Assembly: GCA_031177985.1 (NCBI GenBank)
Contig: JAPSJW010000004.1
Span: 163,787 to 227,786 of the forward strand
From: Microbacteriaceae bacterium
GTDB taxonomy: Bacteria; Actinomycetota; Actinomycetes; Actinomycetales; Microbacteriaceae
Direction of reading: 5' to 3'
DNA length: 64,000 nt
The notes under the pieces are model-generated. The model made no database searches. It saw nothing but the letters and a program-made list of their open reading frames with translations, and was not told the DNA's origin. Within the stretch, counting starts at the first letter, position 1. Every line of letters begins with the position of its first letter. The position numbers were made by a program, and so were the translations under genes. Positions 11,423 to 20,374 of the stretch are shown piece by piece.

Positions 11423-11471
11423 GGGAGCTTCGATCGGGCACCCAGTCCGGCGCACTCGGAGGACATACCAC

Positions 11472-12854
11472 GTGGCTCAGTCTCGGCTTGACACCGTCAT
11501 CGCCCTCGCGAAGCGCAGGGGCTTCGTGTTCCAGTCGGGGGAGATATACGGCGGATCCCGGTCGGCCTGGGACTACGGACCCCTGGGTGTGGCGCTCAAG
11601 GAGAACATCAAGCGCCAGTGGTGGCAGACCGTCGTGCAGGGGCGCGACGACGTCGTCGGGCTCGACTCGGCCGTCATCCTGCCGCGCCAGGTGTGGGAGG
11701 CGTCCGGGCACGTCGAGGTGTTCTCTGACCCGCTCGTCGAGTGCCTGCACTGCCACAAGCGGTATCGCGGCGACCACCTGCTCGAGGAGTTCGAGGAGAA
11801 GAAGGGGCGCGCGCCCGAGAACGGCATGGCCGACATTGTGTGCGCCAACTGCGGCACACGCGGGCAGTGGACGGAGCCCCGTCCGTTCAGCGGACTGCTG
11901 AAGACCTACCTCGGCCCGGTCGAGGACGAGGCCGGACTGCACTACCTGCGCCCCGAGACCGCGCAGGGCATCTTCGTGAACTTCGCCAACGTGCTGTCGG
12001 CGGCCCGCATGAAGCCGCCGTTCGGCATCGGCCAGATCGGCAAGAGCTTCCGCAACGAGATCACGCCGGGCAACTTCATCTTCCGCACGCGCGAGTTCGA
12101 GCAGATGGAGATGGAGTTCTTCGTCGAACCCGGCACGGACGCCGAGTGGCACCAGTACTGGATCGACGAGCGACTGCGCTGGTACACCGACCTCGGGGTG
12201 AGCCCCGACAACCTGCGGCTGTACGAGCACCCGAAGGAGAAGCTGTCGCACTACTCGACCCGCACGGTCGACATCGAGTACCGCTTCGGCTTCACGGGAG
12301 GCGAGTGGGGCGAGCTCGAGGGCATCGCCAACCGCACCGACTACGACCTGAGGACGCACTCGGAGAAGTCCGGCAACGACCTCTCCTACTTCGACCAGAC
12401 GAAGGACGAGCGCTGGACGCCGTACGTCATCGAGCCTGCGGCGGGTCTCACCCGGTCGCTCATGGCGTTCCTCGTCGACGCGTACGCGGAGGATGAGGCT
12501 CCCAACACCAAGGGCGGCGTCGACAAGCGCACCGTGCTGCGGCTCGACCGTCGCCTCGCCCCCGTGAAGGCCGCGGTGCTGCCGCTCTCGCGCAACGAGC
12601 AGCTGTCGCCGGTCGCCCGCGAGCTCGCCGCTGACCTGCGCAAGCACTGGAACGTCGAGTTCGACGACGCCGGTGCGATCGGCCGCCGGTACCGCCGGCA
12701 GGACGAGATCGGAACCCCGTTCGCCATCACGATCGACTTCGACACGCTCGACGACAAGTCCGCGACGGTGCGCGAGCGCGACACCATGCGCCAGGAACGC
12801 GTCGGTCTCGACCGGCTGAAGGGCTACCTCGCGGAGCAGCTGCTCGGCGCCTAG
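11472..12854 (+). CDS. glyS: glycyl-tRNA synthetase (class II, alpha2 type)
   Basis: Charges tRNA-Gly. 460 residues, the homodimeric type. It opens with [24 protein letters not shown]; class II motif 2 is in [22 protein letters not shown], and motif 3 lies near [13 protein letters not shown] zinc-like set of CxxC pairs is seen near residues 94-97 and 120-123 (CLHCHK and CANCGT). The C-terminal anticodon-binding domain starts near 360. GTG start with GGAGGA about 10 nt upstream. Confidence 0.97.
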   Translation: MAQSRLDTVIALAKRRGFVFQSGEIYGGSRSAWDYGPLGVALKENIKRQWWQTVVQGRDDVVGLDSAVILPRQVWEASGHVEVFSDPLVECLHCHKRYRGDHLLEEFEEKKGRAPENGMADIVCANCGTRGQWTEPRPFSGLLKTYLGPVEDEAGLHYLRPETAQGIFVNFANVLSAARMKPPFGIGQIGKSFRNEITPGNFIFRTREFEQMEMEFFVEPGTDAEWHQYWIDERLRWYTDLGVSPDNLRLYEHPKEKLSHYSTRTVDIEYRFGFTGGEWGELEGIANRTDYDLRTHSEKSGNDLSYFDQTKDERWTPYVIEPAAGLTRSLMAFLVDAYAEDEAPNTKGGVDKRTVLRLDRRLAPVKAAVLPLSRNEQLSPVARELAADLRKHWNVEFDDAGAIGRRYRRQDEIGTPFAITIDFDTLDDKSATVRERDTMRQERVGLDRLKGYLAEQLLGA

Positions 12855-12897
12855 GCGCGGTCCCGGCGCATCTCCGTCGCTTTCCATCGCTCGGGAT

Positions 12898-12971
12898 GCC
12901 GGAACTCAGGACATTCCGGCGTTGACGCCGTCACGCCCGCTTTCGGGGGTCGGATCTCCTGAGTTTCCGAC
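12898..12971. repeat. 74-bp inverted-repeat element, copy 2
   Basis: Left arm GCCGGAACTCAGGACATTCC has one deleted A and one change; right arm GGATCTCCTGAGTTTCCGAC is intact. The centre has small hairpins (GGCGT-TG-ACGCC and CCCG-CTTT-CGGG). It lies in the 199-bp gap between glyS and the next gene; nothing else is seen in that gap. Confidence 0.88.
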
Positions 12972-13053
12972 ACCAGTCCTCCCCAGCGCGCTTCCGTCCA
13001 CGGGTGAGAAACACCGTCAACCACGAGCGCGTGCCTGGCGCGACCCTCGTGGC

Positions 13054-13491
13054 ATGGGACTCCTCGCGGACTGGGTGACCGACCTCGGCGGCATGGCGCA
13101 GAAGCAGCAGCTTGTCGCCCTCGGCGCTCGTGACCGTCACCTGACGGCCGCGGTGCGCTCGGGGGAGCTGCTCCGAGTCCGCAACGGCTGGTACACGACG
13201 CTGCCGAGGAACGACCCGCGCGTGAGAGCGGTGCGGGTCGGAGGGCGGCTCACCGGGGTCTCGGCGATCGAGGCGCTCGGCGGCTGGGTGGACCGCGGAA
13301 CCATGCTGCACGTCTCCGTGCCCTCGCACGCCGCGAGGCTGCGCAGCCCGAACGATCGCCGACGCCGACTGTCCCACCGCCGCCGAGGGGGAGTCGCGCT
13401 CCACTGGGAGTCTCCGGAGCTGCTCGCCCGCGGCACGGCGATGACAGTTGCCCTGCTCGACGCCCTGTCTGCTGCGACGAGGACGTCGTGA
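13054..13491 (+). CDS. N-terminal part of a frameshifted AbiEi-domain/DUF559-like protein
   Basis: 145 residues beginning MGLLADWVTDLGGMAQKQQL. The start is like the winged-helix AbiEi antitoxin-type domain found in many actinobacterial proteins: a region asking whether an allele is recognised, then RNGWYTT, then GGRLTGVSAIEALGGW. In intact relatives this domain continues into a C-terminal nuclease-like DUF559 domain on one chain. Here the frame ends at a TGA right where the other frame takes over (see next entry). Probably one gene broken by a 1-bp shift near 13467-13475. Start chosen at ATG 13054; the frame is open further upstream into repeat copy 2. Confidence 0.65.
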   Translation: MGLLADWVTDLGGMAQKQQLVALGARDRHLTAAVRSGELLRVRNGWYTTLPRNDPRVRAVRVGGRLTGVSAIEALGGWVDRGTMLHVSVPSHAARLRSPNDRRRRLSHRRRGGVALHWESPELLARGTAMTVALLDALSAATRTS

Positions 13492-14000
13492 CCGCCGTCG
13501 CAGCGCTCGACTGGGCGCTGCACGAGAAGCTCATCGACGAGTCGAACCTGGACCAGCTCGGGCGGTCGCTGCCCGGTCACAAGCGCTACCTGCTTCAGCT
13601 CGTCGACCCACTGTGCGAGAGCCGCCCCGAGAGCGAGGCCCGCACCCGTCTCACGCTTGCCGGCCACCGGGTGCGCTCGCAGGTTCCACTCGGACGCCAG
13701 CGTATCGACCTCGAGGTCGACGGCGTGCTCGCGCTCGAGGTGGACGGTGAGCGCTGGCATTTCACGACCTTCGAGGAGGACCGGCGGAAGGACCTGGCGA
13801 TGACCTGCGCCGGCTACCACGCGCTCCGGGCGAGCGCGCGCATGGTGCTCCGCGAGTGGCCGCAGGTGCAGGCCGCTGTCGACGCGGCGCTGCGGGGCCG
13901 TCGTCGCGTCGGAAACTCAGGACGAGGCCGCCCGAGACGCCCGCCGCGCGCTCGGAACGGGCCCGATCTCCTGAGTTTCCGACCGCCGCAGCGGGAATAG
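13488..14000 (+). CDS. C-terminal part of the same protein, DUF559-like
   Basis: 170 residues. LTLAGHRVRSQVPLGRQRIDLEVDGVLALEVDGERWH resembles the very-short-patch-repair/DUF559 nuclease core, with D and E residues in VDGVLALEVDGE. Reading this frame backwards past the GTG gives CDEDVVTAVAALDWALHEK, which continues the upstream fragment well, supporting a frameshift over two genes. The last 31 residues (RVGNSGRGRP...) are encoded by repeat copy 3, so the natural C terminus has been replaced. Whether either piece is made is unknown. Confidence 0.6.
   Translation: MTAVAALDWALHEKLIDESNLDQLGRSLPGHKRYLLQLVDPLCESRPESEARTRLTLAGHRVRSQVPLGRQRIDLEVDGVLALEVDGERWHFTTFEEDRRKDLAMTCAGYHALRASARMVLREWPQVQAAVDAALRGRRRVGNSGRGRPRRPPRARNGPDLLSFRPPQRE
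13908..13983. repeat. 76-bp inverted-repeat element, copy 3 (inside a reading frame)
   Basis: Left arm GTCGGAAACTCAGGACGAGG, right arm ending CTCCTGAGTTTCCGAC. Centre has CCGAG pairing with CTCGG. Unlike the other copies it lies within an open frame, at the 3' end of the DUF559-like piece. Confidence 0.9.
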
Positions 14001-14006
14001 GGGAGC

Positions 14007-14678
14007 GTGAGCACCGTTGAATCCTGGGTGAGCAACCCGATCAAGGTCGACATCTGGTCCGACGTGCAGTGTCCCTGGTGCTACATCGGCAAGCGCAAAT
14101 TCGAGGCCGCGGTCGCGGACTTCGAGGGCGACGTGGAGGTCGAGTACCACTCCTTCGAACTCGCTCCCGACACCCCGGTCGACTACGAGGGAACCCCGGT
14201 CGACTACCTCAGCGAGCGCAAGGGCGTCACACCAGAGCAGGCCCAGCAGATGGTCGACCGCGTCACGCAGATCGCTGCGACAGTCGGTCTCGACTACTCC
14301 TACGACGACATCCACCAGACCAACACCGTGAAGGCGCACGAGCTGCTGCACCTCGCGAAGGCAAAGGGTCGCCAGCTCGAGATGAAGGAGCGCCTGCTGA
14401 GCGCCTACTTCGTCGAGGGCCGCCACGTGGGACGGATCGAGGACCTCGCCGATCTGGCCGCCGAGCTCGGCTTCGACCGGGACGAGGTGGTCGCCGCTCT
14501 CACCGCGGGCACCTACTTCGCCGATGTGAAGGCGGATGTGGCCCAAGCCGAGGCGTACGGCATCCGCGGCGTCCCGTTCTTCGTCTTCGAGGGGCGCTAC
14601 GGTGTCTCGGGAGCGCAGGAGACGTCGACATTCGCCGACGTCCTGCGCCAGCTCGACGAGGAGAAGAAGGCAGCATGA
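14007..14678 (+). CDS. DsbA-family (FrnE-like) thiol oxidoreductase
   Basis: Cytoplasmic DsbA-like protein of 223 residues with the active site CPWC at residues 22-25 (SDVQCPWCYIGKRKFE) and the cis-proline region GIRGVPFFVF near 190. The long helical insertion and lack of signal peptide match the FrnE/2-hydroxychromene isomerase-like branch. GTG start with GGGAG about 6 nt upstream. Coupled by ATGA to a 47-residue ORF that carries two cysteines. Confidence 0.93.
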   Translation: MSTVESWVSNPIKVDIWSDVQCPWCYIGKRKFEAAVADFEGDVEVEYHSFELAPDTPVDYEGTPVDYLSERKGVTPEQAQQMVDRVTQIAATVGLDYSYDDIHQTNTVKAHELLHLAKAKGRQLEMKERLLSAYFVEGRHVGRIEDLADLAAELGFDRDEVVAALTAGTYFADVKADVAQAEAYGIRGVPFFVFEGRYGVSGAQETSTFADVLRQLDEEKKAA

Positions 14679-14818
14679 CGGATGCCGTGACCCCGCTGAC
14701 GACGCTCACCCCGTTGGGCGACAGCACCGCCGCCTTCTGCGAGGGCGACGCGTGCCTGCTCCCCGCGCACCAGGAGCACGCGATCGTCGCCCGCAGGCTC
14801 GACGAGGACGCCGTCTAG
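14675..14818 (+). CDS. small protein with a two-cysteine motif, coupled to the DsbA-like gene
   Basis: 47 residues, MTDAVTPLTTLTPLGDST and then FCEGDACLLP. Its ATG overlaps the TGA of the DsbA-like gene (ATGA) and its stop overlaps the end of the convergent ybaK gene by 4 bp. The paired cysteines (C22, C27) beside a dithiol oxidoreductase suggest a redox partner or substrate, but I recognise no family. The tight overlap is the main support that it is real. Confidence 0.5.
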   Translation: MTDAVTPLTTLTPLGDSTAAFCEGDACLLPAHQEHAIVARRLDEDAV

Positions 14819-15291
14819 TCGGTGATGTCCGCGACCGTCGCGCCGTAGGAGGCGATGAGGTCGTCGGCCTGCACGAACAGGCTGTAGCCGTGCTCGCCCG
14901 CGCCCATGGCGATGCGCTGACCGACGATCCTCTCGTCGGCGTACACCGGCCAGGCAGTGGTCGACCCGAAGGGCGTGATGGTCCCGCGCTCGTAGCCGGT
15001 GGCCTCGAGGGCCACGGATGCGTCGGGAAGCTGCATCCGATTGACGCCCACGACCGCGCGGAGCTTCGCCCACGAGATCTGCCGGTCGCCCGGGACGAGC
15101 GCGAACAGGATGTTCCCGCCGTGCCGCTTGACGACCAGGGTCTTCACGATGTCCCTCGGTCGCAGTCCGAGCAAAGAGGCGGCCTCCTCGAGGGATCGCG
15201 CCTCGGGCCGCTGCACGATCTCGATCGCGATGCCGCGCGCGGCGGCGTCGGCCTCAGCGCGCTGCCGTCCCACGAGAGTCTGTTCGTCCAC
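14815..15291 (-). CDS. YbaK/EbsC-family aminoacyl-tRNA deacylase
   Basis: 158 residues. Family features: IVKTLVVKRHGGNILFALVPGDRQISWAKL with the key lysine after DIV, RMQLPDASVALEATGYERGTITPFG, and the C-terminal VFADDRI-like YADERIVGQRIAMGAGEHGYSLFV. These proteins hydrolyse mischarged tRNAs such as Cys-tRNA-Pro. The GTG at 15291 has GGAAGG about 5 nt upstream; the frame is open further 5' but that part is not family sequence. Divergent from dusB. Confidence 0.92.
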   Translation of the reverse strand: MDEQTLVGRQRAEADAAARGIAIEIVQRPEARSLEEAASLLGLRPRDIVKTLVVKRHGGNILFALVPGDRQISWAKLRAVVGVNRMQLPDASVALEATGYERGTITPFGSTTAWPVYADERIVGQRIAMGAGEHGYSLFVQADDLIASYGATVADITD

Positions 15292-15358
15292 AGGTGGTCC
15301 TTCCGTCCGTCGTTCCCAACTCCGTGGGGGGCGGCGGCATTCCACCGCATCCGTCTGG

Positions 15359-15364
15359 GAGAAT
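15359..15364 (+). promoter_or_regulatory. -10 element of dusB
   Basis: GAGAAT, 6 nt before the ATG of dusB. Confidence 0.4.
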
Positions 15365-15370
15365 GAGACG

Positions 15371-16525
15371 ATGCCCACCCTGACCGCTCCTACCGCGCCG
15401 CTGCGCATCGGACCTCTCGAACTCGAGGTTCCGGTCGTGCTCGCGCCCATGGCGGGCATCACGAACACGGCGTTCCGTCGGCTCTGCCGTGAGTACGGCG
15501 CGGGCCTCTACGTGAGCGAGATGATCACCAGCCGCGCCCTCGTCGAACGCACGCCCGAGAGCATGCGCCTGATCCGGCACCACGAGTCGGAGACGCCGCG
15601 CAGCATCCAGCTCTACGGCGTCGATCCGAAGACCGTCGCCGAGGCGGTCACGATGCTCGTCGCCGAGGACCGTGCCGACCACATCGACCTCAACTTCGGG
15701 TGTCCGGTGCCGAAGGTGACGCGAAAGGGCGGGGGAGCGGCACTGCCCTGGAAGCTCGGGCTCTTCCGCGAGATCGTCGAGGGCGCGGTGAAGGCGGCGG
15801 GCGACATCCCGCTGACCGTCAAGATGCGCAAGGGCATCGATTCCGATCACCTCACCTACCTCGAGGCGGGTCGAGCTGCGGAGGGCGCAGGCGTCGCGAG
15901 CATCGCGCTGCACGCTCGCACGGCCGCAGAGTTCTACTCCGGCACGGCCGACTGGTCCGCCATCGCGACCCTCAAGGAGACGATCACCGACGTGCCCGTG
16001 CTCGGCAACGGCGACATCTGGAGCGCCGACGACGCGCTGCGGATGGTGCGCGAGACCGGCTGCGACGGCGTCGTGGTGGGCCGCGGCTGCCTCGGCCGCC
16101 CGTGGCTCTTCGGCGACCTCGCGGCCGCCTTCCGGGGTGAGGAGCGCAAGGCGGAGCCCACGCTCGGCGAGGTCGCGGCGGGATTCCGGCGCCACGCCGA
16201 ACTGCTCGTCGAGTTCTTCGACGACGAAGGGCGCGCGTGCCGCGACATCCGCAAGCATGTCGCCTGGTACTTCAAGGGCTACGCCGTGGGCGGGGAGCTG
16301 CGGGCGAAGCTCGCCACCGCGGAGTCGCGCGCCCAGATCGACGAGCTGCTGTCGCTGCTCGACGCCGACCAGCCCTACCCCGGCGCCGACGCCGAGGGTC
16401 AGCGCGGACGCGCGGGCTCCCCGAAGGTTCCCGCGCTGCCCGACCGCTGGCTCGAATCGCGCGACCTGCAGGAGACCCACCGCACCGAGATGGCTGACGC
16501 CGAGCTGAGCCACAGTGGCGGCTGA
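15371..16525 (+). CDS. dusB: tRNA-dihydrouridine synthase
   Basis: FMN enzyme that reduces uridine in tRNA D-loops. 384 residues. FMN-barrel start VVLAPMAGITNTAFRR, then SEMITSRAL, DLNFGCPVPKVTRKGGGAAL with the catalytic cysteine, HARTAAEFYSG, and the phosphate loop GNGDIWSADDA and VVVGRGCLGRPWLF. The C-terminal helical RNA-binding part is present, with an acidic/glycine tail. The start at 15371 matches the family N terminus. The next gene begins 11 bp before its stop. Confidence 0.95.
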   Translation: MPTLTAPTAPLRIGPLELEVPVVLAPMAGITNTAFRRLCREYGAGLYVSEMITSRALVERTPESMRLIRHHESETPRSIQLYGVDPKTVAEAVTMLVAEDRADHIDLNFGCPVPKVTRKGGGAALPWKLGLFREIVEGAVKAAGDIPLTVKMRKGIDSDHLTYLEAGRAAEGAGVASIALHARTAAEFYSGTADWSAIATLKETITDVPVLGNGDIWSADDALRMVRETGCDGVVVGRGCLGRPWLFGDLAAAFRGEERKAEPTLGEVAAGFRRHAELLVEFFDDEGRACRDIRKHVAWYFKGYAVGGELRAKLATAESRAQIDELLSLLDADQPYPGADAEGQRGRAGSPKVPALPDRWLESRDLQETHRTEMADAELSHSGG

Positions 16526-17783
16526 GCCGCACGCGCACGGGGTCTCGCCCGGCTACGCCGAGACGGATGTGGAGCGCTGGCTCCCCGAGGAGCACTCCAC
16601 CCGACGCAGCGATTTCGCCCGCGATCGCGGACGGCTGCTGCACTCGAGCGCCCTGCGCCGGCTGGCTGCGAAGACGCAGGTGCTGAGCCCGACGGCGGGA
16701 CTCGACTTCGCCCGCAACCGCCTGACGCACTCGCTCGAGGTAGCGCAGGTCGGCCGGGAGCTCGCGGCATCGCTGGGCCTTGACCCCGACGTCGTCGACA
16801 CAGCGTGTCTCGCGCACGACCTCGGGCATCCGCCGTTCGGGCACAACGGCGAGCGTGCACTCGCGCAGTGGTCCGACGACATCGGCGGCTTCGAGGGCAA
16901 CGCGCAGACCCTGCGGCTGCTGAGCCGGCTGGAGCCGAAGGTGTTCGGGTCCGACGGCCGCAGCTACGGGCTGAACCTCACCCGGGCGAGCCTCGACGCG
17001 AGCACCAAGTACCCGTGGCCCGCTGCGGAAGGCGTGCCCGACCCGAGCGGGCGCAGCAAATTCGGGTTCTACGACGACGACACCGAGGTCTTCCGGTGGC
17101 TGCGCGTTGGGGCGCCCGAGCGCATCCGCTGCATCGAGGCGCAGGTGATGGACCTCTCCGACGACATCGCCTACTCCGTGCACGACTTCGAGGACGCCAT
17201 CGTCAACGGCTATCTGGACGTCCCTGCGCTCTCCGCGCGGGCCGACCACGACGAGCTCGTCGACTCGATGTTCGAGTGGATCGGCGGCGAGATCGACCAC
17301 GACGAGCTCATCGCGGCCTTCGACAGGCTCGACAACCTGCCGTTCTGGATCGACACCTGGGAGGGCAGCCGCAGGGATCTCGCGCGTCTGAAGAACCTGA
17401 CGAGCCAGCTCATCGGGCGTTTCGCCCACGAAGCGGTGCACGCGACACGCGCGGCGTATCCGGAGCGTTCGCTGGCCCGCTTCGGGGGCAACGTCGTCGT
17501 ACCGCGCGAGATGCAGGCCGAGATCGCGGTGCTCAAGGGCATCGTCGCGGCCAACGTCATGTCGCACAACGCCCGGCAGCCGATCTACGCCCGGCAGCGG
17601 AGCATCCTGCTCGAGCTCGCCGAGACGCTGCACGCCGCAGGTCCGCGGTACCTCGACCCGGGGTTCGCCGCCGATTGGGCCGCGGCCGGCGACGACGCGG
17701 CGCGCAAGCGGGTCATCGTCGATCAGGTCGCGTCGCTCACCGACCAGAGCGCGATGGCCTGGCACGACCGCATCGTCGGCTGA
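16515..17783 (+). CDS. dgt: deoxyguanosinetriphosphate triphosphohydrolase-like protein
   Basis: HD-domain dNTP triphosphohydrolase of 422 residues. The metal site is visible: RLTHSLEVAQVGRELA, then CLAHDLGHPPFGHNGE (HD pair) and DLSDDIAYSVHD. Starts LPEEHSTRRSDFARDRGRLLHSSALRRLAAKTQV after a short leader, as in the actinobacterial group. GTG start lies within dusB, so the two are co-transcribed, and dnaG follows after 377 bp holding two repeat elements; dusB-dgt-dnaG is a conserved actinobacterial order. Confidence 0.94.
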   Translation: MAAEPHAHGVSPGYAETDVERWLPEEHSTRRSDFARDRGRLLHSSALRRLAAKTQVLSPTAGLDFARNRLTHSLEVAQVGRELAASLGLDPDVVDTACLAHDLGHPPFGHNGERALAQWSDDIGGFEGNAQTLRLLSRLEPKVFGSDGRSYGLNLTRASLDASTKYPWPAAEGVPDPSGRSKFGFYDDDTEVFRWLRVGAPERIRCIEAQVMDLSDDIAYSVHDFEDAIVNGYLDVPALSARADHDELVDSMFEWIGGEIDHDELIAAFDRLDNLPFWIDTWEGSRRDLARLKNLTSQLIGRFAHEAVHATRAAYPERSLARFGGNVVVPREMQAEIAVLKGIVAANVMSHNARQPIYARQRSILLELAETLHAAGPRYLDPGFAADWAAAGDDAARKRVIVDQVASLTDQSAMAWHDRIVG

Positions 17784-17835
17784 GCCGGCCTCCAGCGAGC
17801 GTTGCCGCTCGGCCCGATCTTCCGCCCGGCCTGAT

Positions 17836-17910
17836 GTCGGAAACTCAGGAGATCCCGGTCGTTCCCGTATGAGGAGCGCGCGCAACCGCAGCATCTCCTG
17901 AGTTTCCGAC
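17836..17910. repeat. 75-bp inverted-repeat element, copy 4
   Basis: Left arm GTCGGAAACTCAGGAGATCC, right arm GCATCTCCTGAGTTTCCGAC. First of two copies 64 bp apart in the 377-bp dgt-dnaG gap. Apart from the two copies and the dnaG -10, I see nothing in that gap. Confidence 0.92.
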
Positions 17911-17974
17911 GCCCCGGCGCGCCGAACGGTCCAGAGCGTCCGCCGCCGGGGAGGTGTGGGAGGCAGCGCGCGCT

Positions 17975-18049
17975 GTCGGATACTCAGGAGATCCCGGCGC
18001 CAACGACCCCCGAGGCGCACCCGGGAGCCGGATCTCCTGAGTTTCCGAC
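17975..18049. repeat. 75-bp inverted-repeat element, copy 5
   Basis: Left arm GTCGGATACTCAGGAGATCC (one change), right arm GGATCTCCTGAGTTTCCGAC. The centre contains GCGCC pairing with GGCGC. Same orientation as copy 4. Confidence 0.92.
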
Positions 18050-18148
18050 AACGCACCCGGTGGGGGCGGCAGGAACCGGGTGCCCCCGGGAACGCGCGGG
18101 CGCCGGGGGCGGGTGTGCACCGGCCCGGCGGGGTCGGAGGGCCGCCCG

Positions 18149-18154
18149 TAGAAT
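18149..18154 (+). promoter_or_regulatory. -10 element of dnaG
   Basis: TAGAAT, 6 nt before the GTG of dnaG and without a Shine-Dalgarno; one of the best -10 matches in the window. Confidence 0.55.
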
Positions 18155-18160
18155 CGGCGC

Positions 18161-20239
18161 GTGCCAGGGCGGATCCGACAGAGCGACATCGAGGAGGTCA
18201 AGGCGCGCACCAACCTCGCGGATGTCGTGGGCGACTACGTCACCCTCAAGTCCGCGGGCGTCGGCTCCCTGAAGGGCCTGTGCCCGTTCCACGACGAGCG
18301 CAGCCCCAGCTTCCACGTGCGGCCTGGCGTCGGCTTCTACCACTGCTTCGGATGCGGTGATGGCGGCGACGTCTACTCCTTCCTGCAGAAGATGGACCAC
18401 GTCTCCTTCTCGGAGGCGGTCGAGCGGCTCGCCGCGAAGATCGGGTTCCAGCTGCACTACGAGGGCGGCAGCGCCCCCACCGAGTCGGGCAATCGCGCGC
18501 GGCTGCTCGCGGCGAACAAGGCCGCCGAGGAGTTCTTCGTCGCGCAGCTCCGCACCCCGGAGGCCGCTCCCGGGCGGCAGTTCCTCGGGTCCCGCGGCTT
18601 CGACGCCTCCGCGGCCGAGCGCTTCTCGGTCGGGTTCGCCCCGAAGTCCTACGACGCCCTCACGAAGCACCTGAAGGCGCAGGGCTACTCCGAGGAGGAG
18701 CTGCTCGCGGCCGGTCTCGTCGGCAAGGGCGATCGCGGTCTCTACGACCGGTTCCGCGGGCGCCTCATCTGGCCGATCCGCGACCAGACGGGGCAGACGG
18801 TGGGCTTCGGCGCGCGCAAGCTGCTCGAGGATGACCAGGGTCCGAAGTACCTGAACACCCCCGACACGATCGTGTACCACAAGAGCCAGGTGCTCTACGG
18901 CCTCGACCTCGCCCGCCGCGACATCGCGCGGGGCAAGCAGGTCGTGGTCGTCGAGGGCTACACGGATGTCATGGCCTGCCACCTCGCGGGCGTCACGACC
19001 GCGGTGGCCACCTGCGGCACCTCGTTCGGCGTCGACCACATCAAGGTGATCCGGCGGGTTCTCGGCGACACCGACACCTCGGATGTGCGCAGCAGCGGCG
19101 AGGTCGTGTTCACCTTCGACCCCGATGAGGCGGGCCAGAAGGCCGCCTCGCGCGCGTTCGCCGAGGAGCAGCGGTTCGCAGCCCAGACGTTCGTGGCGGT
19201 GGCTCCCGAGGGGCTCGATCCGTGCGACCTCAGGCTCGCCAAGGGCGACGACGCGGTACGCAGGCTCGTCTCCGGCCGGAAGCCCATGTTCGAGTTCATG
19301 ATCCGTCGGGTGCTCGCGAACCACGACCTGGAGACGGTCGAGGGTCGGGTGTCGGCGCTGCGCGGCGCGGCGCCGGTCGTCGCCGGGATCCGCGACCAGG
19401 CGCTGAGCATCGGATACGTGCGCAACCTCGCGGGGTGGCTGGGCATGGACCCCACCGAGGTGCACCGAGCGGTCGAGTCGGCGCGGCGCGCGCGTCCCTC
19501 GAGCGCGGAGCAGGGCAAGCGCGGCGACCAGGGCAAGCGAGGGGACCAGGGCAGGCGCGCCGAGCAGCCCGCCCAGGCTCAGGGCGGCCGCCCCGAGCAG
19601 GCCCAGCGGGGTCCGACCGCGCAGCGTCCGCAGACCGGGCCGCCCGGCACGCGTCCGGCGCCGGGCCCGACGAGCGGAGCACCGCCGAGAGGTCCGCACG
19701 TCACGCCGGCCGGGCAGCCGCCGTACGACGAGGAGCCGCCGTACCAGGTCGAGCAGGCGCCGCCCGAGCCGTCGATCCTGACGCTCCCGAACGACCATGC
19801 CACCCGCCTCGAGCGGGACGCGCTCATGGCGATGCTGCAGTACCCGGGCGAGGTCGGCACGGAGCTCCTGGCCCGCGGATCGCGGGCGGGCTTCATCAAC
19901 GGCGCACTCGCCGTCGTACGGGATGCGGTGGCGACGAGCCTCGACTTCACCGACTCGCCCGACTGGATCACCCGGGTCGCCTCGGAGGTTCCGCCGCCGT
20001 TCGCGACCCTCGTGAAGCAGCTGGCCGTTGCGCCGCTTCCCGGCACCGAGGAGCAGGTGCCGGCCTTCGCGAAGGGGGTCGTCTCGTCGCTGCTCGAACG
20101 CGATCTGCTGCGCCAGAAGGCCGATCTCCTCGGGGCGCTCCAGCGCACCGATCGGGCCACGGATCCCGAGCGCTACGCGGAGCTGCAGCGCCGCATCCAG
20201 CAGGTCGAGCACGAGCGTCGCGCCCTCCGCGGCGAGTAG
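18161..20239 (+). CDS. dnaG: DNA primase
   Basis: Makes RNA primers for replication. 692 residues. The CHC2 zinc site is C41, H44, C62, C65 (CPFHDERSP and [11 protein letters not shown]). The TOPRIM core has [14 protein letters not shown] near 265 and [12 protein letters not shown] with the metal aspartates. A low-complexity linker near 446-535, rich in G, Q, P and R and containing GKRGDQ repeats, joins to the C-terminal helicase-binding domain (about 540-692). GTG start matches the [17 protein letters not shown] family opening. Confidence 0.97.
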   Translation: MPGRIRQSDIEEVKARTNLADVVGDYVTLKSAGVGSLKGLCPFHDERSPSFHVRPGVGFYHCFGCGDGGDVYSFLQKMDHVSFSEAVERLAAKIGFQLHYEGGSAPTESGNRARLLAANKAAEEFFVAQLRTPEAAPGRQFLGSRGFDASAAERFSVGFAPKSYDALTKHLKAQGYSEEELLAAGLVGKGDRGLYDRFRGRLIWPIRDQTGQTVGFGARKLLEDDQGPKYLNTPDTIVYHKSQVLYGLDLARRDIARGKQVVVVEGYTDVMACHLAGVTTAVATCGTSFGVDHIKVIRRVLGDTDTSDVRSSGEVVFTFDPDEAGQKAASRAFAEEQRFAAQTFVAVAPEGLDPCDLRLAKGDDAVRRLVSGRKPMFEFMIRRVLANHDLETVEGRVSALRGAAPVVAGIRDQALSIGYVRNLAGWLGMDPTEVHRAVESARRARPSSAEQGKRGDQGKRGDQGRRAEQPAQAQGGRPEQAQRGPTAQRPQTGPPGTRPAPGPTSGAPPRGPHVTPAGQPPYDEEPPYQVEQAPPEPSILTLPNDHATRLERDALMAMLQYPGEVGTELLARGSRAGFINGALAVVRDAVATSLDFTDSPDWITRVASEVPPPFATLVKQLAVAPLPGTEEQVPAFAKGVVSSLLERDLLRQKADLLGALQRTDRATDPERYAELQRRIQQVEHERRALRGE

Positions 20240-20243
20240 CGGG

Positions 20244-20264
20244 CGGGCGCACGAAACGCGCCCG
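20244..20264 (+). terminator. possible hairpin after dnaG
   Basis: CGGGCGC pairs with GCGCCCG around a 7-nt loop, 4 bp after the dnaG stop. No T-run. The 135-bp gap to the next gene shows no confident promoter. Confidence 0.35.
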
Positions 20265-20374
20265 AAACGAACGGTTCTCGCGGAATGTGTTAGACCAGAA
20301 CCACAGCAGCGCGCCCCGATCTCCCGATCCGGGCAGGGACGCGTTCTTCTTCCCATGAAATGAGGTAGACGGAT

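Noticed and set aside
11423..11471. T-box or glycine riboswitch ahead of glyS
   Set aside because: The leader is only about 40-50 nt and shows neither T-box sequence nor a paired glycine-riboswitch fold.
16272..18056. Minus-strand open frame of 594 codons
   Set aside because: Antisense to dgt and running through two repeat elements; no recognisable domain.
17984..20356. Minus-strand open frame of 790 codons
   Set aside because: Antisense to dnaG, whose zinc and TOPRIM motifs are intact.
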